NCBI GenBank assembly: GCA_021819035.1
Contig: JAKASL010000001.1
Coordinates: 558,001-622,000 of the forward strand
Direction: 5' to 3'
From: an archaeon
GTDB lineage: Archaea > Thermoproteota > Nitrososphaeria > Nitrososphaerales > Gagatemarchaeaceae
DNA: 64,000 nt
Both the position numbers and the translations under genes were made by a program. Of this stretch, positions 35,913-44,779 are shown piece by piece (position 1 is the stretch's first letter; each line of letters begins with the position of its first letter). Under the pieces are notes generated by a model, which was not told the DNA's origin, made no database searches, and saw nothing but the letters and a program-made list of their open reading frames with translations.

Positions 35913-37166
35913 ATGGCGGATGCCATACTGGTCTTCGCAGTGGTCGCGGCCATCGTCTTCCTTGGGTTCCTGGGGGAGCTCCTCTTCAGGCGGACGGGTG
36001 TCCCGTCGTTCCTCTTCCTGATACTCATGGGGATAGTCCTCGGGCCTGGGTTCCACGTCTTCTCCGGGACGGAGATTAGCCCTGTCCTGGGGCTCTTCGC
36101 CGAGCTCACCCTGATAATGATCCTGTTCTACAGCGGGCTCCAGCTGAGGCTCAGCCGCCTCACCCAGGGGGGGAGGGCTGTGGCCCTTGTGGCGATGTAC
36201 TTCTCCCTGTCCATGATAGGGATAACTGTCTTCGGCCGCTACGTCATGCACTGGAACCTCCTGGAGTCAATGATATTCGGCTCCATCATAGCAGGGCAGA
36301 CCAGCACCCCCGTCGTGGTCCCGCTCGCCAGGTCCCTGAAGTTCTCGGCGGACACCGTCTCCCTGGTGACAATAGAGTCTGTGCTGAACTCCATCGTGGG
36401 GATCATCACCTTCCTCGCCCTGGTCCAGATCTACTCCTCCCCGGTGGTCAGCTTAGCCCTCTCGCTTACCAAGGTCGCCGCGACCTTCTCCATAGGGATC
36501 GTCCCTGCCGTCGCTTTCTCCTTCGTATGGCTCTTCATACTCGAGAGAGTCCAGGAACAGAGGTACACCTACGTCCTGCTGTTGGGGATGGTCCTCGTCA
36601 CCTACGCGGGGACCGAGGCTCTGGGGGGGAGCGGGGAGCTCGCTGTGTTCATCTTCGGGCTGATATTCGGCAACTACAAGGTCCTGAACCTCCTCAGGAC
36701 CAAGCAGGTAGACATCGACCCGCTGATGTCCAGGGTCTCAGGGATCCAGGAGGAGATCGCCTTCCTCCTCAACACCCTGTTCTTCGTCTTCCTCGGGCTC
36801 ACCTTCGACCTCGGGCTCCGGAGCGTCTTCATGGGGGTGACCGTCGGTCTGCTCCTGACGGCGGGGCTCCTGGGGGCCAGGTCTGTCTCCGTGGTCGCCG
36901 CGACCGCCGGGGCCGGCCCCTCAAAGAACAGGGGGGAGCTGATCCTCCTATCGGCCCAGGGGGTGACCCAGGCGACCCTGGCCATCCTGGCGCTCAGCTA
37001 TGCCCTCCCCCTCGCGACCACGTTCCTGGGGCTGGTCTCCTACGTGATCATCTTCACCAACTTGGTCACGACCATAGGCGCTGCCTGGTTCAGGCACAGG
37101 GCTTCGTTCGGGTTCAGGGACTTCATGGCCTCCCTGCAGGCTGAGACCCCGGGGGTGACCGGGTGA
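35913..37166 (+). CDS. Monovalent cation/proton antiporter (CPA family)
   Basis: A 417-residue protein with about 12 membrane helices, related to NhaP/Kef-type exchangers. The two helix-break regions are recognisable: GQTSTPVVVPLA (about 129-139) and the E-S-x-x-N motif IESVLNSIVG (Glu155, Asn159). The residue after Asn159 is Ser160, where NhaP-type antiporters carry the ion-binding Asp (ND motif). The exchange activity is therefore uncertain. A short C-terminal cytoplasmic tail has no TrkA-type domain. Confidence 0.85.
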   Translation: MADAILVFAVVAAIVFLGFLGELLFRRTGVPSFLFLILMGIVLGPGFHVFSGTEISPVLGLFAELTLIMILFYSGLQLRLSRLTQGGRAVALVAMYFSLSMIGITVFGRYVMHWNLLESMIFGSIIAGQTSTPVVVPLARSLKFSADTVSLVTIESVLNSIVGIITFLALVQIYSSPVVSLALSLTKVAATFSIGIVPAVAFSFVWLFILERVQEQRYTYVLLLGMVLVTYAGTEALGGSGELAVFIFGLIFGNYKVLNLLRTKQVDIDPLMSRVSGIQEEIAFLLNTLFFVFLGLTFDLGLRSVFMGVTVGLLLTAGLLGARSVSVVAATAGAGPSKNRGELILLSAQGVTQATLAILALSYALPLATTFLGLVSYVIIFTNLVTTIGAAWFRHRASFGFRDFMASLQAETPGVTG

Positions 37167-37204
37167 AGCAAAGGCAAATATCGGGTTCGGGGGCGGCACC
37201 GCCG

Positions 37205-37279
37205 GGGCCCGTGGTCTAGTCTGGCTATGACGTCGCTCTCACACGGCGAAAATCCCCGGTCCGAGTCCGGGCGGGCCCA
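37205..37279 (+). tRNA. tRNA-Val(CAC)
   Basis: A 75-nt cloverleaf without intron. Acceptor GGGCCCG/CGGGCCC with discriminator A, anticodon stem TCGCT/GGCGA (one T-G pair), loop CTCACAC with anticodon CAC at 37240-37242, and T arm CCCGG-TCCGAGT-CCGGG. CCA is not encoded. It follows the antiporter gene by 38 bases. Confidence 0.92.
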
Positions 37280-37305
37280 TCCACGCTTGCATCGACTCTC
37301 TGGGG

Positions 37306-39339
37306 CTAGGCCAGGGCGCCCCGCGCCGCGGCTGGCCTCCGTCTGAGCGCGACCGCCAAGACGGCTACCAGGACAGCCCCAGCCACTGCCCCGATTGCCC
37401 ACAGGGCCGGGTAGTCGTACCCGAAGGTCCCTTCGACAGCGGCCGGGCCGGAGAGGACGACCGTTTCCACAGGGCTCCTCGTCCCCCCGGCCCATCCCGA
37501 GAAGACGTGGAGGAACGCGGCCTCTGCCGTGAGGTTGACCGCGGTCCCAGCCGGGGCGTAGACAGTCCTCGACCCGGCGGCGACTTCGCCGCTCTTACCC
37601 TGGTAGGAATAGGCGACCGTCCCCCCCGGACCGGCCGTGATGGTCAGCCCAGGAAAGAACAGCGCGCTTTCGTTCAAGGGGGCGTCGACAGTGGGCGTGG
37701 GAGAAGCCGCGCCCCCCGAGTAGGCGTCCGCCCCCGACCCGGTCCACCCCTGAAACTCCCAGCCCTGGCTCGCGACCGCGCCCAAGGACACCGTCCCCCC
37801 CGCGTCGACCCACCCCGGGCCAGGCGTGACCTCTCCTCCAGCAGCGGGGAGCGCCGCGACCGACACAGCGTATTGGTGGACGTACGTCTCGGTGACCGTC
37901 CCGGGCTCGCCGACCGGGATGGCTGGGTCTGAAGCCACCCACCTCTGCTGCTGGGTCGAGCCCGCGAGGGTGGTGGGGAACGTGACGTTGGCCCCTGCGT
38001 CAACCCAGGCGGCGGTCCCGGAGGCCGTGCTGTTGGCGAGGCCGAAGGACGTGAACCTTACCGCGGGGAGGGAGTATCCGGTCCCTCCACCGACGACCAC
38101 GGCCCGCAGGGAGACGCTGTACTGATGATAGAACACGAAGCTCAGGGTCTGGGAGGCGGAGGCCACCCCGCTGCTGGCGTTCGCCGTCGCCCACCTCTCC
38201 CCTGGCCCTGACCCCGGGAGCGCGGCTGTGACGTTCCACGTGCTCCCGAGGTCGACCAGGTAGGTGGAGGGCGTGGAGGTTAGAGACGCCGTCCGGACCG
38301 ACCCTCCCTGGACGTAGCCGAACACAGGAGGCAAATACGTCCCCCCTCCGACCACCGAGTATCCAACGGTCAGGGCGACGGTGGACTGGTTCAGGGTCCC
38401 GGTGACGAAGGTGTACGCGTCGCTGAGCTCCGTCGCGCCGTGGGAGCCGAACCGGATGAGCCGGGTCGGGGGGACGTAGTAGACCGGGCCGTCCGTGGAC
38501 GCCGAGAAGAGGGGGGTCCGGGTGGCGCAGCTCGATGCGCTGCAGGAGAACTCGTCTATCCACATCCACGCGGACGCCTGAGCCAGGGCTGTGGAGTACT
38601 CCGTCGCGTCCTGGTCCCCGAAGTACGCGGCCCCGCGGTACCACTCGGTCATCAGCCCGGTGAAGAAACCGTCAGCGTTCGCAGTGCTCGAGGGGCTCCC
38701 CACGAAGCTGGTCGCCCCTTCCGCGCTGTAGGTCTCGGCGGCGTAGGCGCTCGTGTTCCTGTCTTCGGCGAGCATCACCACCTCGCCGGACTTGAAGTAT
38801 AGGTTGAGCGCGATGGAGTCCCCTGGGCTGACCGGCCCGTTGAACTGCAGGAGCCCGCTCCCTCCGCTGGTGGGGAAGATGGAGCTCCCCGAGGGCCCGA
38901 ACACCTCGTAGTTCATGGCGAACCCCTCTCCAGGGCTCCAGTCCCACGACGCCCCCACCTGGTACCAGTACCCTGACGCGGTCAGCCCGTTCAAGAGGTA
39001 AGCAGGGCCCGTCCCCGACACCGGGTCGCTCTGGGGGACTGCGGTTACGTTGTAGAGCATGGACACGAACCCCTGGGTGAACGTGAGCCCCATCTGCTCG
39101 TCGTAGAGGGTGGACGGGGAAGGCTGGGCGGGGAGCTCGGGGGCAGGGGGGGACGCCGACGCGCCCGAAGGCGCCGCGGCGGCGGGGTCGCCCGAGGCCG
39201 TGGCCGCGGGGACCAGCGGGGGGCGCACGGACGCCTTCGGACCCTCTCCAGCCGCCATAGAGTGCCCGGGGGCGGAGCCGAGCAGGAGGGCGGCTACCGC
39301 CAGCACCATCGCGGCACCTGGGCCTCGACGCGTCCGCAA
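37306..39339 (-). CDS. Large exported protein with glycine-rich repeats and C-terminal membrane anchor
   Basis: A 677-residue surface protein. The N-terminal signal peptide (about 1-30) is followed by an Ala/Pro/Ser-rich linker to about 75. A folded domain at about 80-300 has aromatic-rich strands (GYWYQVGASWDW) as in lectin-like or peptidase G1-like sandwiches. Repeats of about 80-90 residues follow, with motifs QYSVSLRAVVVGGG, QYAVSVAALPAAGG and EFQGWTGSG, similar to InlB/Listeria-type B-repeats. A final hydrophobic helix and RRR tail (about 650-670) anchor it. No catalytic motif was assigned. Confidence 0.7.
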   Translation of the reverse strand: MRTRRGPGAAMVLAVAALLLGSAPGHSMAAGEGPKASVRPPLVPAATASGDPAAAAPSGASASPPAPELPAQPSPSTLYDEQMGLTFTQGFVSMLYNVTAVPQSDPVSGTGPAYLLNGLTASGYWYQVGASWDWSPGEGFAMNYEVFGPSGSSIFPTSGGSGLLQFNGPVSPGDSIALNLYFKSGEVVMLAEDRNTSAYAAETYSAEGATSFVGSPSSTANADGFFTGLMTEWYRGAAYFGDQDATEYSTALAQASAWMWIDEFSCSASSCATRTPLFSASTDGPVYYVPPTRLIRFGSHGATELSDAYTFVTGTLNQSTVALTVGYSVVGGGTYLPPVFGYVQGGSVRTASLTSTPSTYLVDLGSTWNVTAALPGSGPGERWATANASSGVASASQTLSFVFYHQYSVSLRAVVVGGGTGYSLPAVRFTSFGLANSTASGTAAWVDAGANVTFPTTLAGSTQQQRWVASDPAIPVGEPGTVTETYVHQYAVSVAALPAAGGEVTPGPGWVDAGGTVSLGAVASQGWEFQGWTGSGADAYSGGAASPTPTVDAPLNESALFFPGLTITAGPGGTVAYSYQGKSGEVAAGSRTVYAPAGTAVNLTAEAAFLHVFSGWAGGTRSPVETVVLSGPAAVEGTFGYDYPALWAIGAVAGAVLVAVLAVALRRRPAAARGALA

Positions 39340-39381
39340 CGCCCTCGAACCTCGCGCGGGAGCTGATAAACGTGCGACCTG

Positions 39382-39801
39382 TCAGCGACGGTCTCTGCGG
39401 ACCTGCTCATAGGCGAACCTTGTCAGCAGGTCTGCCTCGTGGTTCCGCTCCCGCGGTATCCACTCGAACCTCAGAGGCCCGAACTCCTTGATCAACTCCC
39501 TCGCCTCCTTCAGCCTGGCCAGGTACATCCCTCCCTTGACCTTCCACCCCTCCCCCATCTGCCCGACCAGGAGCTTCGAATCGGACCTGACAAGGACGTC
39601 CCCGGTCATCCCGAGCTCTTTCAGCTTCTTGAGGGCCTCGACGAGGGCGGTGTACTCCGCGAAGTTGCTGGTGACGTCGTATCCGGCCACCCCTGAGCCT
39701 TCCGCAAGCTTCTTGGGCCCGTCGTAGATCAGGTACCCGTAGGTCCCCGTCCCGGGGTTCCTCGGCTCGGCGAGGCCGTCGACGTACACCGTGACCGTCA
39801 G
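39382..39801 (-). CDS. rnhA: Ribonuclease HI
   Basis: A 139-residue RNase H that cuts RNA in RNA-DNA hybrids. The DEDD set is complete: Asp in VYVDG, Glu in SNFAEYTAL, Asp in VRSDSKLL and Asp in NHEADLL. The first strand TVTVYVDG needs a start at or before 39801; the only candidate is a CTG preceded by GAGGTGG four bases upstream. A GTG at 39789 would remove most of the strand. It lies eight bases downstream of the CBS gene. Confidence 0.85.
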   Translation of the reverse strand: MTVTVYVDGLAEPRNPGTGTYGYLIYDGPKKLAEGSGVAGYDVTSNFAEYTALVEALKKLKELGMTGDVLVRSDSKLLVGQMGEGWKVKGGMYLARLKEARELIKEFGPLRFEWIPRERNHEADLLTRFAYEQVRRDRR

Positions 39802-39809
39802 GGCCCACC

Positions 39810-40238
39810 TCAGAACCAGGGGGCCTGGAGGCGGCTGATCTGGGTCGAGACCTTGTCGACGTACTCGTTCATGTGCGCCATCATTATCCTCGACGTGATG
39901 AACCCTATCACCTGGTCCCCCTCCTTGACGAGCAGCCGCCGCACGCCGTGTTCCGTCATCATCTGCGACACCATCGACAACCCAGCCCCCGCGTCGATGC
40001 TCAGCAGCTCCTTCGTCATCACCTGGCCGAGGGTGACCTTCTGCGGGTCGAGCCCCTCTGCGACCACCTTGGACAGGACGTCCCACTCGGTCACCAGCCC
40101 CTGCGGGTCCGCTGGCGTCCCTACCAGGACGAAGCCGCGCCTCCGCGCCTTCATCGCCTTCGCCGCCTCGACGATTGTGCTCTCGGGGGTGAGCGACAGG
40201 AACTCCTTCTCTACTATGTCCTTGGCGTAGAGGACCAT
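39810..40238 (-). CDS. CBS-domain pair protein
   Basis: A 142-residue protein made of two CBS motifs, at about residues 1-62 and 68-130. Such pairs bind adenine nucleotides and act as energy sensors; no effector domain is attached. TVTEWDVLSKVV and GFITSRIMMAHM are the typical ends of each motif. A TATA box (GACTAAATC) lies 26 bp before the ATG. It is followed by rnhA. Confidence 0.85.
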   Translation of the reverse strand: MVLYAKDIVEKEFLSLTPESTIVEAAKAMKARRRGFVLVGTPADPQGLVTEWDVLSKVVAEGLDPQKVTLGQVMTKELLSIDAGAGLSMVSQMMTEHGVRRLLVKEGDQVIGFITSRIMMAHMNEYVDKVSTQISRLQAPWF

Positions 40239-40472
40239 TGGCGCGCGATAGATGCAAGTCGATTTAGTCTTTTCCTCGGGGTTGCGTTGCTGAATGGCTC
40301 ATCAGATCGCCGCCTGGTGGTGGCTCCCATGAGGACGGCTTGCCAACGCGCTGGACGATGCTAGCGTGGGCGCGATGGTTATCCGACAACCCTCTCCTGG
40401 TCTCCTTCCGCATATCGTCAAACGATGGTCAACGGAACTACCAGAGAAAGGGCCCGCCGTGGTCAGGAAAGG

Positions 40473-41432
40473 TCAGAAACCTGTGCACCCGTTGGTGCAA
40501 GAGAACCAGGCTTCCGCGACCGTTCCCGCCACCACAGAGAGCGGGTTCGAAGTCTCCTGGGAGACGCCGAGCGTCCCCCCTGTCCAATAGTTGAATACCA
40601 CGTCATGGGTAGAGCCGTGGCAGAGGTCGCAACTGGTCGCATAGAGATAGTACGTCTTCCCGGGGGCGAGCCCGTTGAAGGTCAGCCCCCATTCGTCGGC
40701 GAACCCGGCCTGAACCACGTTCCCAGCCGAGTCCTTCAGGATGAAGTACATCGAGGCTCCAGGACCGGTGCCAGCGCTGCAGACAGTGGCGAAGCAGGAG
40801 GCCCAGTAGGGCGCGGGGATCCTGTTGGCGTAGACCGTCACCCCATCGGTCGGAGGAGGCGCTGTGCTCCCGTCGGAGCACGCCCCCGCGCAGAATACAG
40901 CGTCGAAGCTCGACGAGGAGGAGAGCGAGACGTTCGTAGAGGCGTTCACCCAGTTCGTGCCGCTCCAGTACTGGAAGTAGGCCGAGCGGTACCCTTCGAC
41001 CTCCACCTGATATTGCTGGCCGTTGTTGAGAGAGAACTCGACGGGGGTGTATCCTGCAGCTACCTTGGCCCCTGACTGGTATAGGATTGCGTAGAGCCCT
41101 GTTATCGTAGTGCCGTTTGTCCACTCGCTCCCGACCGTGAGGTGCGAAGGCCCTGAGGACGAGGTGATTGTGAGGGCAGAAGATGCGGAGGTTGCGGTCG
41201 ATGACGAGGAAGAGGGGGTCGATGACGAGGAAGAGACGGCCGAAGTCTGGCTCGACAGGTCGGACTGGGAAGTGAGCTCAGGCCCAGTGGACGGCGCCGT
41301 CCGTGAGGAGGGACGAGGCATGAGTATGGCGTAAGATGCGGAGAGAAGTATGATCGAGACCGCGATGACGCTCAACGCTATCTTTGCCCTCCCCTTCCTT
41401 TCGCCGGCACCGGGCCAGAGCCTGGATGACAT
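40473..41432 (-). CDS. Secreted or membrane-anchored Ser-rich protein
   Basis: About 319 residues. An N-terminal hydrophobic segment (ALSVIAVSIILLSASYAIL) is followed by a Ser/Thr-rich linker of about 60 residues, likely glycosylated, then a beta-rich domain with several Cys pairs. Function is unknown. The ATG at 41432 or the TTG two codons before it are the only starts after an in-frame TAA at 41455-41453. A strong AAGGAGG lies upstream of that TAA. Confidence 0.6.
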   Translation of the reverse strand: MSSRLWPGAGERKGRAKIALSVIAVSIILLSASYAILMPRPSSRTAPSTGPELTSQSDLSSQTSAVSSSSSTPSSSSSTATSASSALTITSSSGPSHLTVGSEWTNGTTITGLYAILYQSGAKVAAGYTPVEFSLNNGQQYQVEVEGYRSAYFQYWSGTNWVNASTNVSLSSSSSFDAVFCAGACSDGSTAPPPTDGVTVYANRIPAPYWASCFATVCSAGTGPGASMYFILKDSAGNVVQAGFADEWGLTFNGLAPGKTYYLYATSCDLCHGSTHDVVFNYWTGGTLGVSQETSNPLSVVAGTVAEAWFSCTNGCTGF

Positions 41433-41486
41433 GCGCAAAAGGAGCGCCGCCGCAGCAGATTAGGCGAACCGATGAATCATGCATAT

Positions 41487-41510
41487 CCTCCTTCGGGAAC
41501 AAAAAGGAGG
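41487..41510 (-). promoter_or_regulatory. Hairpin that would pair an AAGGAGG ribosome-binding site
   Basis: On the minus strand CCTCCTT is followed by a 10-nt loop and AAGGAGG. The second arm is a perfect Shine-Dalgarno six bases before an ATG that opens only a six-codon frame (MIHRFA, then TAA), upstream of and in frame with the secreted-protein gene. Confidence 0.35.
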
Positions 41511-41623
41511 GGGTATGTTCTCGTTGACCGACGATGAATGTCGGGCCCTGCGGCAGCAAAATCAAAACGGTGCGGCCGTCGTAAAAGACGAGCCGCCAGT
41601 CCGGGACAAGGGCCTTGGGGGCC

Positions 41624-41998
41624 CTACGCTCCCTGCTCTTCGCTCTCGCTTGTGGAGGCCTGACCGTCGGCGCCAGACATGCCCTCAGACCCGCCAACGA
41701 CCGCGCCGGTGGCGAACCTGTTGGCTACCTGGGTCACCTTGATCTTGCCCTGCCAGCCCTGCTTGGCGCCGGACACGAAGATGACGAAACCGTCAATCTT
41801 CGCGATGCCGTCACCGCGCCTGCTGATCTCGGAGATAGTAACGTCGTACTCCTTCCCGACCTCAACAGGCTTTGGCTTGAAGGACCTGAAGCCGCCGCTT
41901 CCGCCGCTGCTGCTCCGCCCGTAGCCTCCTCGTCCGAAACTCGTCTTTTCACATCCTAGCTGCTTTCGGTGCCGCTGAATCCCCGCCCTTCTCCACAA
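41624..41998 (-). CDS. TRAM-domain RNA-binding protein
   Basis: The C-terminal 80 residues are a TRAM (OB-fold) domain: VEVGKEYDVTISEISRRGDG, then AKIDGFVIFVSGAKQG and GKIKVTQVANRFATG. A Gly/Ser-rich stretch (FGRGGYGRSSSGGSGGFR) precedes it, as in archaeal TRAM proteins that act as RNA chaperones. The start is unclear: a TTG at 41998 is in frame but only about 10 bp from the TATA-like TTAATAA, and true initiation may be nearer 41930 at a non-standard codon. A C-terminal Ser/Glu tail ends the protein. Confidence 0.7.
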   Translation of the reverse strand: MWRRAGIQRHRKQLGCEKTSFGRGGYGRSSSGGSGGFRSFKPKPVEVGKEYDVTISEISRRGDGIAKIDGFVIFVSGAKQGWQGKIKVTQVANRFATGAVVGGSEGMSGADGQASTSESEEQGA

Positions 41999-42230
41999 GT
42001 TATTAAGTTTGACTAGTCCGGGTTCCGGAGCCGATCGCGAGTCACTCTCACATGCCATCATTCTAAATTGCCTCGGTACGCGTTTTGCTACATCGTCAGA
42101 CACCTGGTCTGTGTATTCCGACCCAGTCCAGTCTGACTGCTCCGGAACTGGAAACGCCGACGGCTCTCCGAAACAGAATCGCACGAAGATCAGGAAAACA
42201 GGGGGCGGAGGGCTGGGGCCCTCCCATTGG

Positions 42231-43592
42231 TTACGATGGCGGTGAAACGAGGTTCGGAATCAGGTTGGCTACGTTGGGAGTTCCCCAGCCAGACGCGTCG
42301 TCCCAGCCGGGACCGGCTTTGTAGCCGAACGGTGTCCCGACGAGCTGGTTGTTCCCAACGGTTATGTCGTGGAACGAGGCGGCGTACGTATTCGTGTCCT
42401 TCCCGATGGCGTAGATGACCTTGTTGAGGTAGCCGAGCGGATGGCCCGCCGCTTGGTCAGCTAGTGCCGCTATAGCGGCCCACTGAGGAGAGCCAGCGCT
42501 TGTCCCGCCCACTATGAAAAAGACAGGCCCGGTGGCGCCTATGCACGCGGGGCAAGCGCTCCACACTACGAGTACCCCGCCGTTAACCGCCGCGTTGTAC
42601 GACACGTCAGGGGTCGCTCTGCTCGTCAGCCCGAGGCCGCTTTGGAAGCTGGGGGTCGAGAAAAGTAGGCTCTCGGCTCCCCCGCTTGCGGCGCCAAAAG
42701 AAGGTTCGTTCCAGACCTGCTCCCCGCCGTACCCGGAAGGCGTGCAGCCCCCGCTGGCAGAGCACGAGCCAGCGGCCAACCCCGCAGGGTACGGGTCCCC
42801 CATGGTGCCGCCGACCGCCGTGACCAGTGGGTCCGAAGCTGGAAAGTTGGCGTTGGGTGTCGCTATGCCGTTGGTGGCACCCGAGTCCCCTGCCGAAGCG
42901 AAGACTGTCCACCCGTCCGCAGCCGCTGTCCTGTAGTTCTGTTCGGCCTGAAGGACCTGCGCGTTGTTGTTGTGGATCAGATACTCGGGGATGCCGAAGC
43001 TCTGCGACATTATGGCGCCTGGGAACATCGGTATCACGGTGCTCTCGGCGACGTTGATGGCGTTACCTGCAGGGGACGCGGCGACGTCGAGGACTATATT
43101 GGCGCCTGGGGCCATGGCATGCGCATATTCGACGTCGAGGCTGGTTTCAATCGACCAGCCGAAAGGTCCGAGGGGGTTCTTGGAGCTGTACGAAGGCGTC
43201 GGGCAGCCGCCTGGCGGGCAGATGATTGTGAACGAAGGTGGCGGAGGTATGTTGAAGGAGGTGTCGAATAAATTGAGGTCGCTCACGATTGTGGGGCTGC
43301 CGTAAGCGTCGACGATCACTATCGTTTGGCCCGCCCCGTCGAGGTTGCTCGGGAAGTCATAGGCCGAGCGGATGAACTGGGGGGAGTAGCAGACGAGGCC
43401 CGCACTCGCGCAAAAAGTGAGCGGATTGAAGTTGGGGGACGACGTCACAGTCTGCGTGCTGGCCAATGTGTAGATGTCCATAGGTATGTAGTTGAAGTCG
43501 CCGCCCCCAGAGGTAGACACGGCGAAGGCAAGGGGGCTGGCGGCCAAGATGACGGAAAATGCAATTGCAGTGAATAACAGGTTTTTCTTCAT
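42231..43592 (-). CDS. Sedolisin-like (S53) serine-carboxyl peptidase, secreted
   Basis: A 453-residue protease with a Sec signal peptide (1-24). The S53 catalytic residues are present: Glu149 and Asp153 in IETSLDVE, oxyanion Asp236 in SAGDSG and nucleophile Ser365 in GGTSAGSP. A calcium-site-like C-terminus (DITVGNN, GWDDASGWGTP) is also present. The N-terminal pro-kumamolisin domain of about 150-180 residues is absent; only about 65 residues separate the signal peptide from the catalytic domain. It probably degrades protein outside the cell, optimally at acid pH if like relatives. The promoter is divergent from the eL38 gene. Confidence 0.88.
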   Translation of the reverse strand: MKKNLLFTAIAFSVILAASPLAFAVSTSGGGDFNYIPMDIYTLASTQTVTSSPNFNPLTFCASAGLVCYSPQFIRSAYDFPSNLDGAGQTIVIVDAYGSPTIVSDLNLFDTSFNIPPPPSFTIICPPGGCPTPSYSSKNPLGPFGWSIETSLDVEYAHAMAPGANIVLDVAASPAGNAINVAESTVIPMFPGAIMSQSFGIPEYLIHNNNAQVLQAEQNYRTAAADGWTVFASAGDSGATNGIATPNANFPASDPLVTAVGGTMGDPYPAGLAAGSCSASGGCTPSGYGGEQVWNEPSFGAASGGAESLLFSTPSFQSGLGLTSRATPDVSYNAAVNGGVLVVWSACPACIGATGPVFFIVGGTSAGSPQWAAIAALADQAAGHPLGYLNKVIYAIGKDTNTYAASFHDITVGNNQLVGTPFGYKAGPGWDDASGWGTPNVANLIPNLVSPPS

Positions 43593-43612
43593 CGGCGCGC
43601 TTTACCATCAGT

Positions 43613-43657
43613 CGATATTTACGATATTCGGTCACCCTGGCTGGCAGGGTTCATATC
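43613..43657. promoter_or_regulatory. Divergent promoters of the S53 protease and eL38 genes
   Basis: AAATATCG (minus strand, 43613-43620) lies 25 bp before the protease ATG. CATATC (plus strand, 43652-43657) lies about 27 bp before the GTG at 43681. Confidence 0.5.
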
Positions 43658-43680
43658 CCCCTCCGCCTGGGGTTGGGCCT

Positions 43681-43875
43681 GTGCCCAAAGAAGTCAAAGG
43701 CAAAGACGAATTCATCAAGCTCCTGGAGGGTGCGACTGAAATACGCGTGGCGCGCCACGGCGACCAGGCGAAGGTCAAACTAAGGACCAGGGATGCGCTC
43801 TACACCCTCAGGACCACCTCCGAAGAGGCAGACGCCCTCATCAAAGGGGTCAAGAAGCCAGTCGTAGAGTTCTAG
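43681..43875 (+). CDS. Ribosomal protein eL38-like
   Basis: A 64-residue basic protein: PKEVKGKDEFIKLLEGATEI, then VARHGDQAKVKLRTRDALYTLR and a short helix. The order (N-terminal helix, K-x-K-x-R-T strand, LYTL strand, C-terminal helix) matches eL38 of the large subunit, present in many TACK archaea. The GTG at 43681 is fixed by the TATA box. The stop overlaps the convergent presenilin-like gene by four bases. Confidence 0.75.
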   Translation: MPKEVKGKDEFIKLLEGATEIRVARHGDQAKVKLRTRDALYTLRTTSEEADALIKGVKKPVVEF

Positions 43876-44753
43876 ACAAGATACCGCAGCACCACCAGGA
43901 CCCCGAGCAGCATGGGTATCGGGAGCCCGGGGAGGAGCCTCCGCCTCGAGAGCAGGAAGAGGGTGATTACCATCCCGACGTCGATGGCGGCCGTGGTGAG
44001 GACGGCCGGGACCGCCCCGGACGAGTTGTAGAACTGGAAGAGCGCCAGCGACGGGAGGAGGGTGTAGAAGACCACGTCCCCCAGACCAAGGGTGAACTCC
44101 CCAGCCCTGATGGACATCCCGACAAGGGCGATCCCCTGGTTGGTCCCCACAAGCGCCTTCAGAGGCCCCCTGAATACGGCGTAGATGTCGTAGACCGCGA
44201 AAGCTACGGGGAGCGCCAGCGCGGTCCAGGTGGGGAGTGTGACGGCGAAGAAGCTCCCCACCTCGGCCCCGACGAAGGCTAGGGTGACAGTCGCGACCCA
44301 GCTGACGTTCCTCACGAATATGACGTAAGCGATGGCGGCCACCACCGCCGCCGGGACGCCGTATGCGACAGGGAGCGCCATGTCGGCTGGGAGGTAGTTG
44401 TACGCGAACTGCCCTGCGGTCACCAGGGTGAGTATGAAAGCCGAGAAGGCGACCGACCCGAAGATGAGCACCTTGAACGGGAGGACCATCTTCCTCCTAA
44501 GCAGCCACACGAGGGCGAGGGTCAACACGAAGGCGAAGGCGACCAGGAGGGCCGCGTTCAGGGCGGACCCAGCGAGGGACGTCCCCGCAGGCGCGTAGCT
44601 GGGCCCCGTCGTGGCAACAACGATGGAGTACACAGGGATGTTCTGGCTGGTTATCAGCAGGGCCGTGACCTGGATCGCTGCGACGACGGCCGTGGCTATG
44701 AGCAGGTTCGCAGGGGTTATCCTCTTCGCGTCGGGGGGGGCTTGGTCGCTCAT
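43872..44753 (-). CDS. Presenilin/signal-peptide-peptidase-type intramembrane protease
   Basis: A 293-residue protein with about nine membrane helices. The two catalytic aspartates are in the A22 motifs: YD (Tyr188-Asp189) in FAVYDIYAVF and GLGD (223-226) in LGLGDVVFY. A C-terminal Pro-rich segment GLPIPMLLG takes the place of the PAL motif. Archaeal homologues (PSH) cleave transmembrane helices and were the structural model for presenilin. Its substrates here are unknown. Confidence 0.88.
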   Translation of the reverse strand: MSDQAPPDAKRITPANLLIATAVVAAIQVTALLITSQNIPVYSIVVATTGPSYAPAGTSLAGSALNAALLVAFAFVLTLALVWLLRRKMVLPFKVLIFGSVAFSAFILTLVTAGQFAYNYLPADMALPVAYGVPAAVVAAIAYVIFVRNVSWVATVTLAFVGAEVGSFFAVTLPTWTALALPVAFAVYDIYAVFRGPLKALVGTNQGIALVGMSIRAGEFTLGLGDVVFYTLLPSLALFQFYNSSGAVPAVLTTAAIDVGMVITLFLLSRRRLLPGLPIPMLLGVLVVLRYLV

Positions 44754-44779
44754 CTCAGGAGACGACCTCTATATGCCGC

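Noticed and set aside
35780-36079. Reading frame overlapping the antiporter start
   Set aside because: It is out of frame with the antiporter, has no start signal and no recognisable features.
37210-37279. Intron in the tRNA-Val gene
   Set aside because: The cloverleaf closes normally with a 7-nt anticodon loop, with one T-G pair in the stem.
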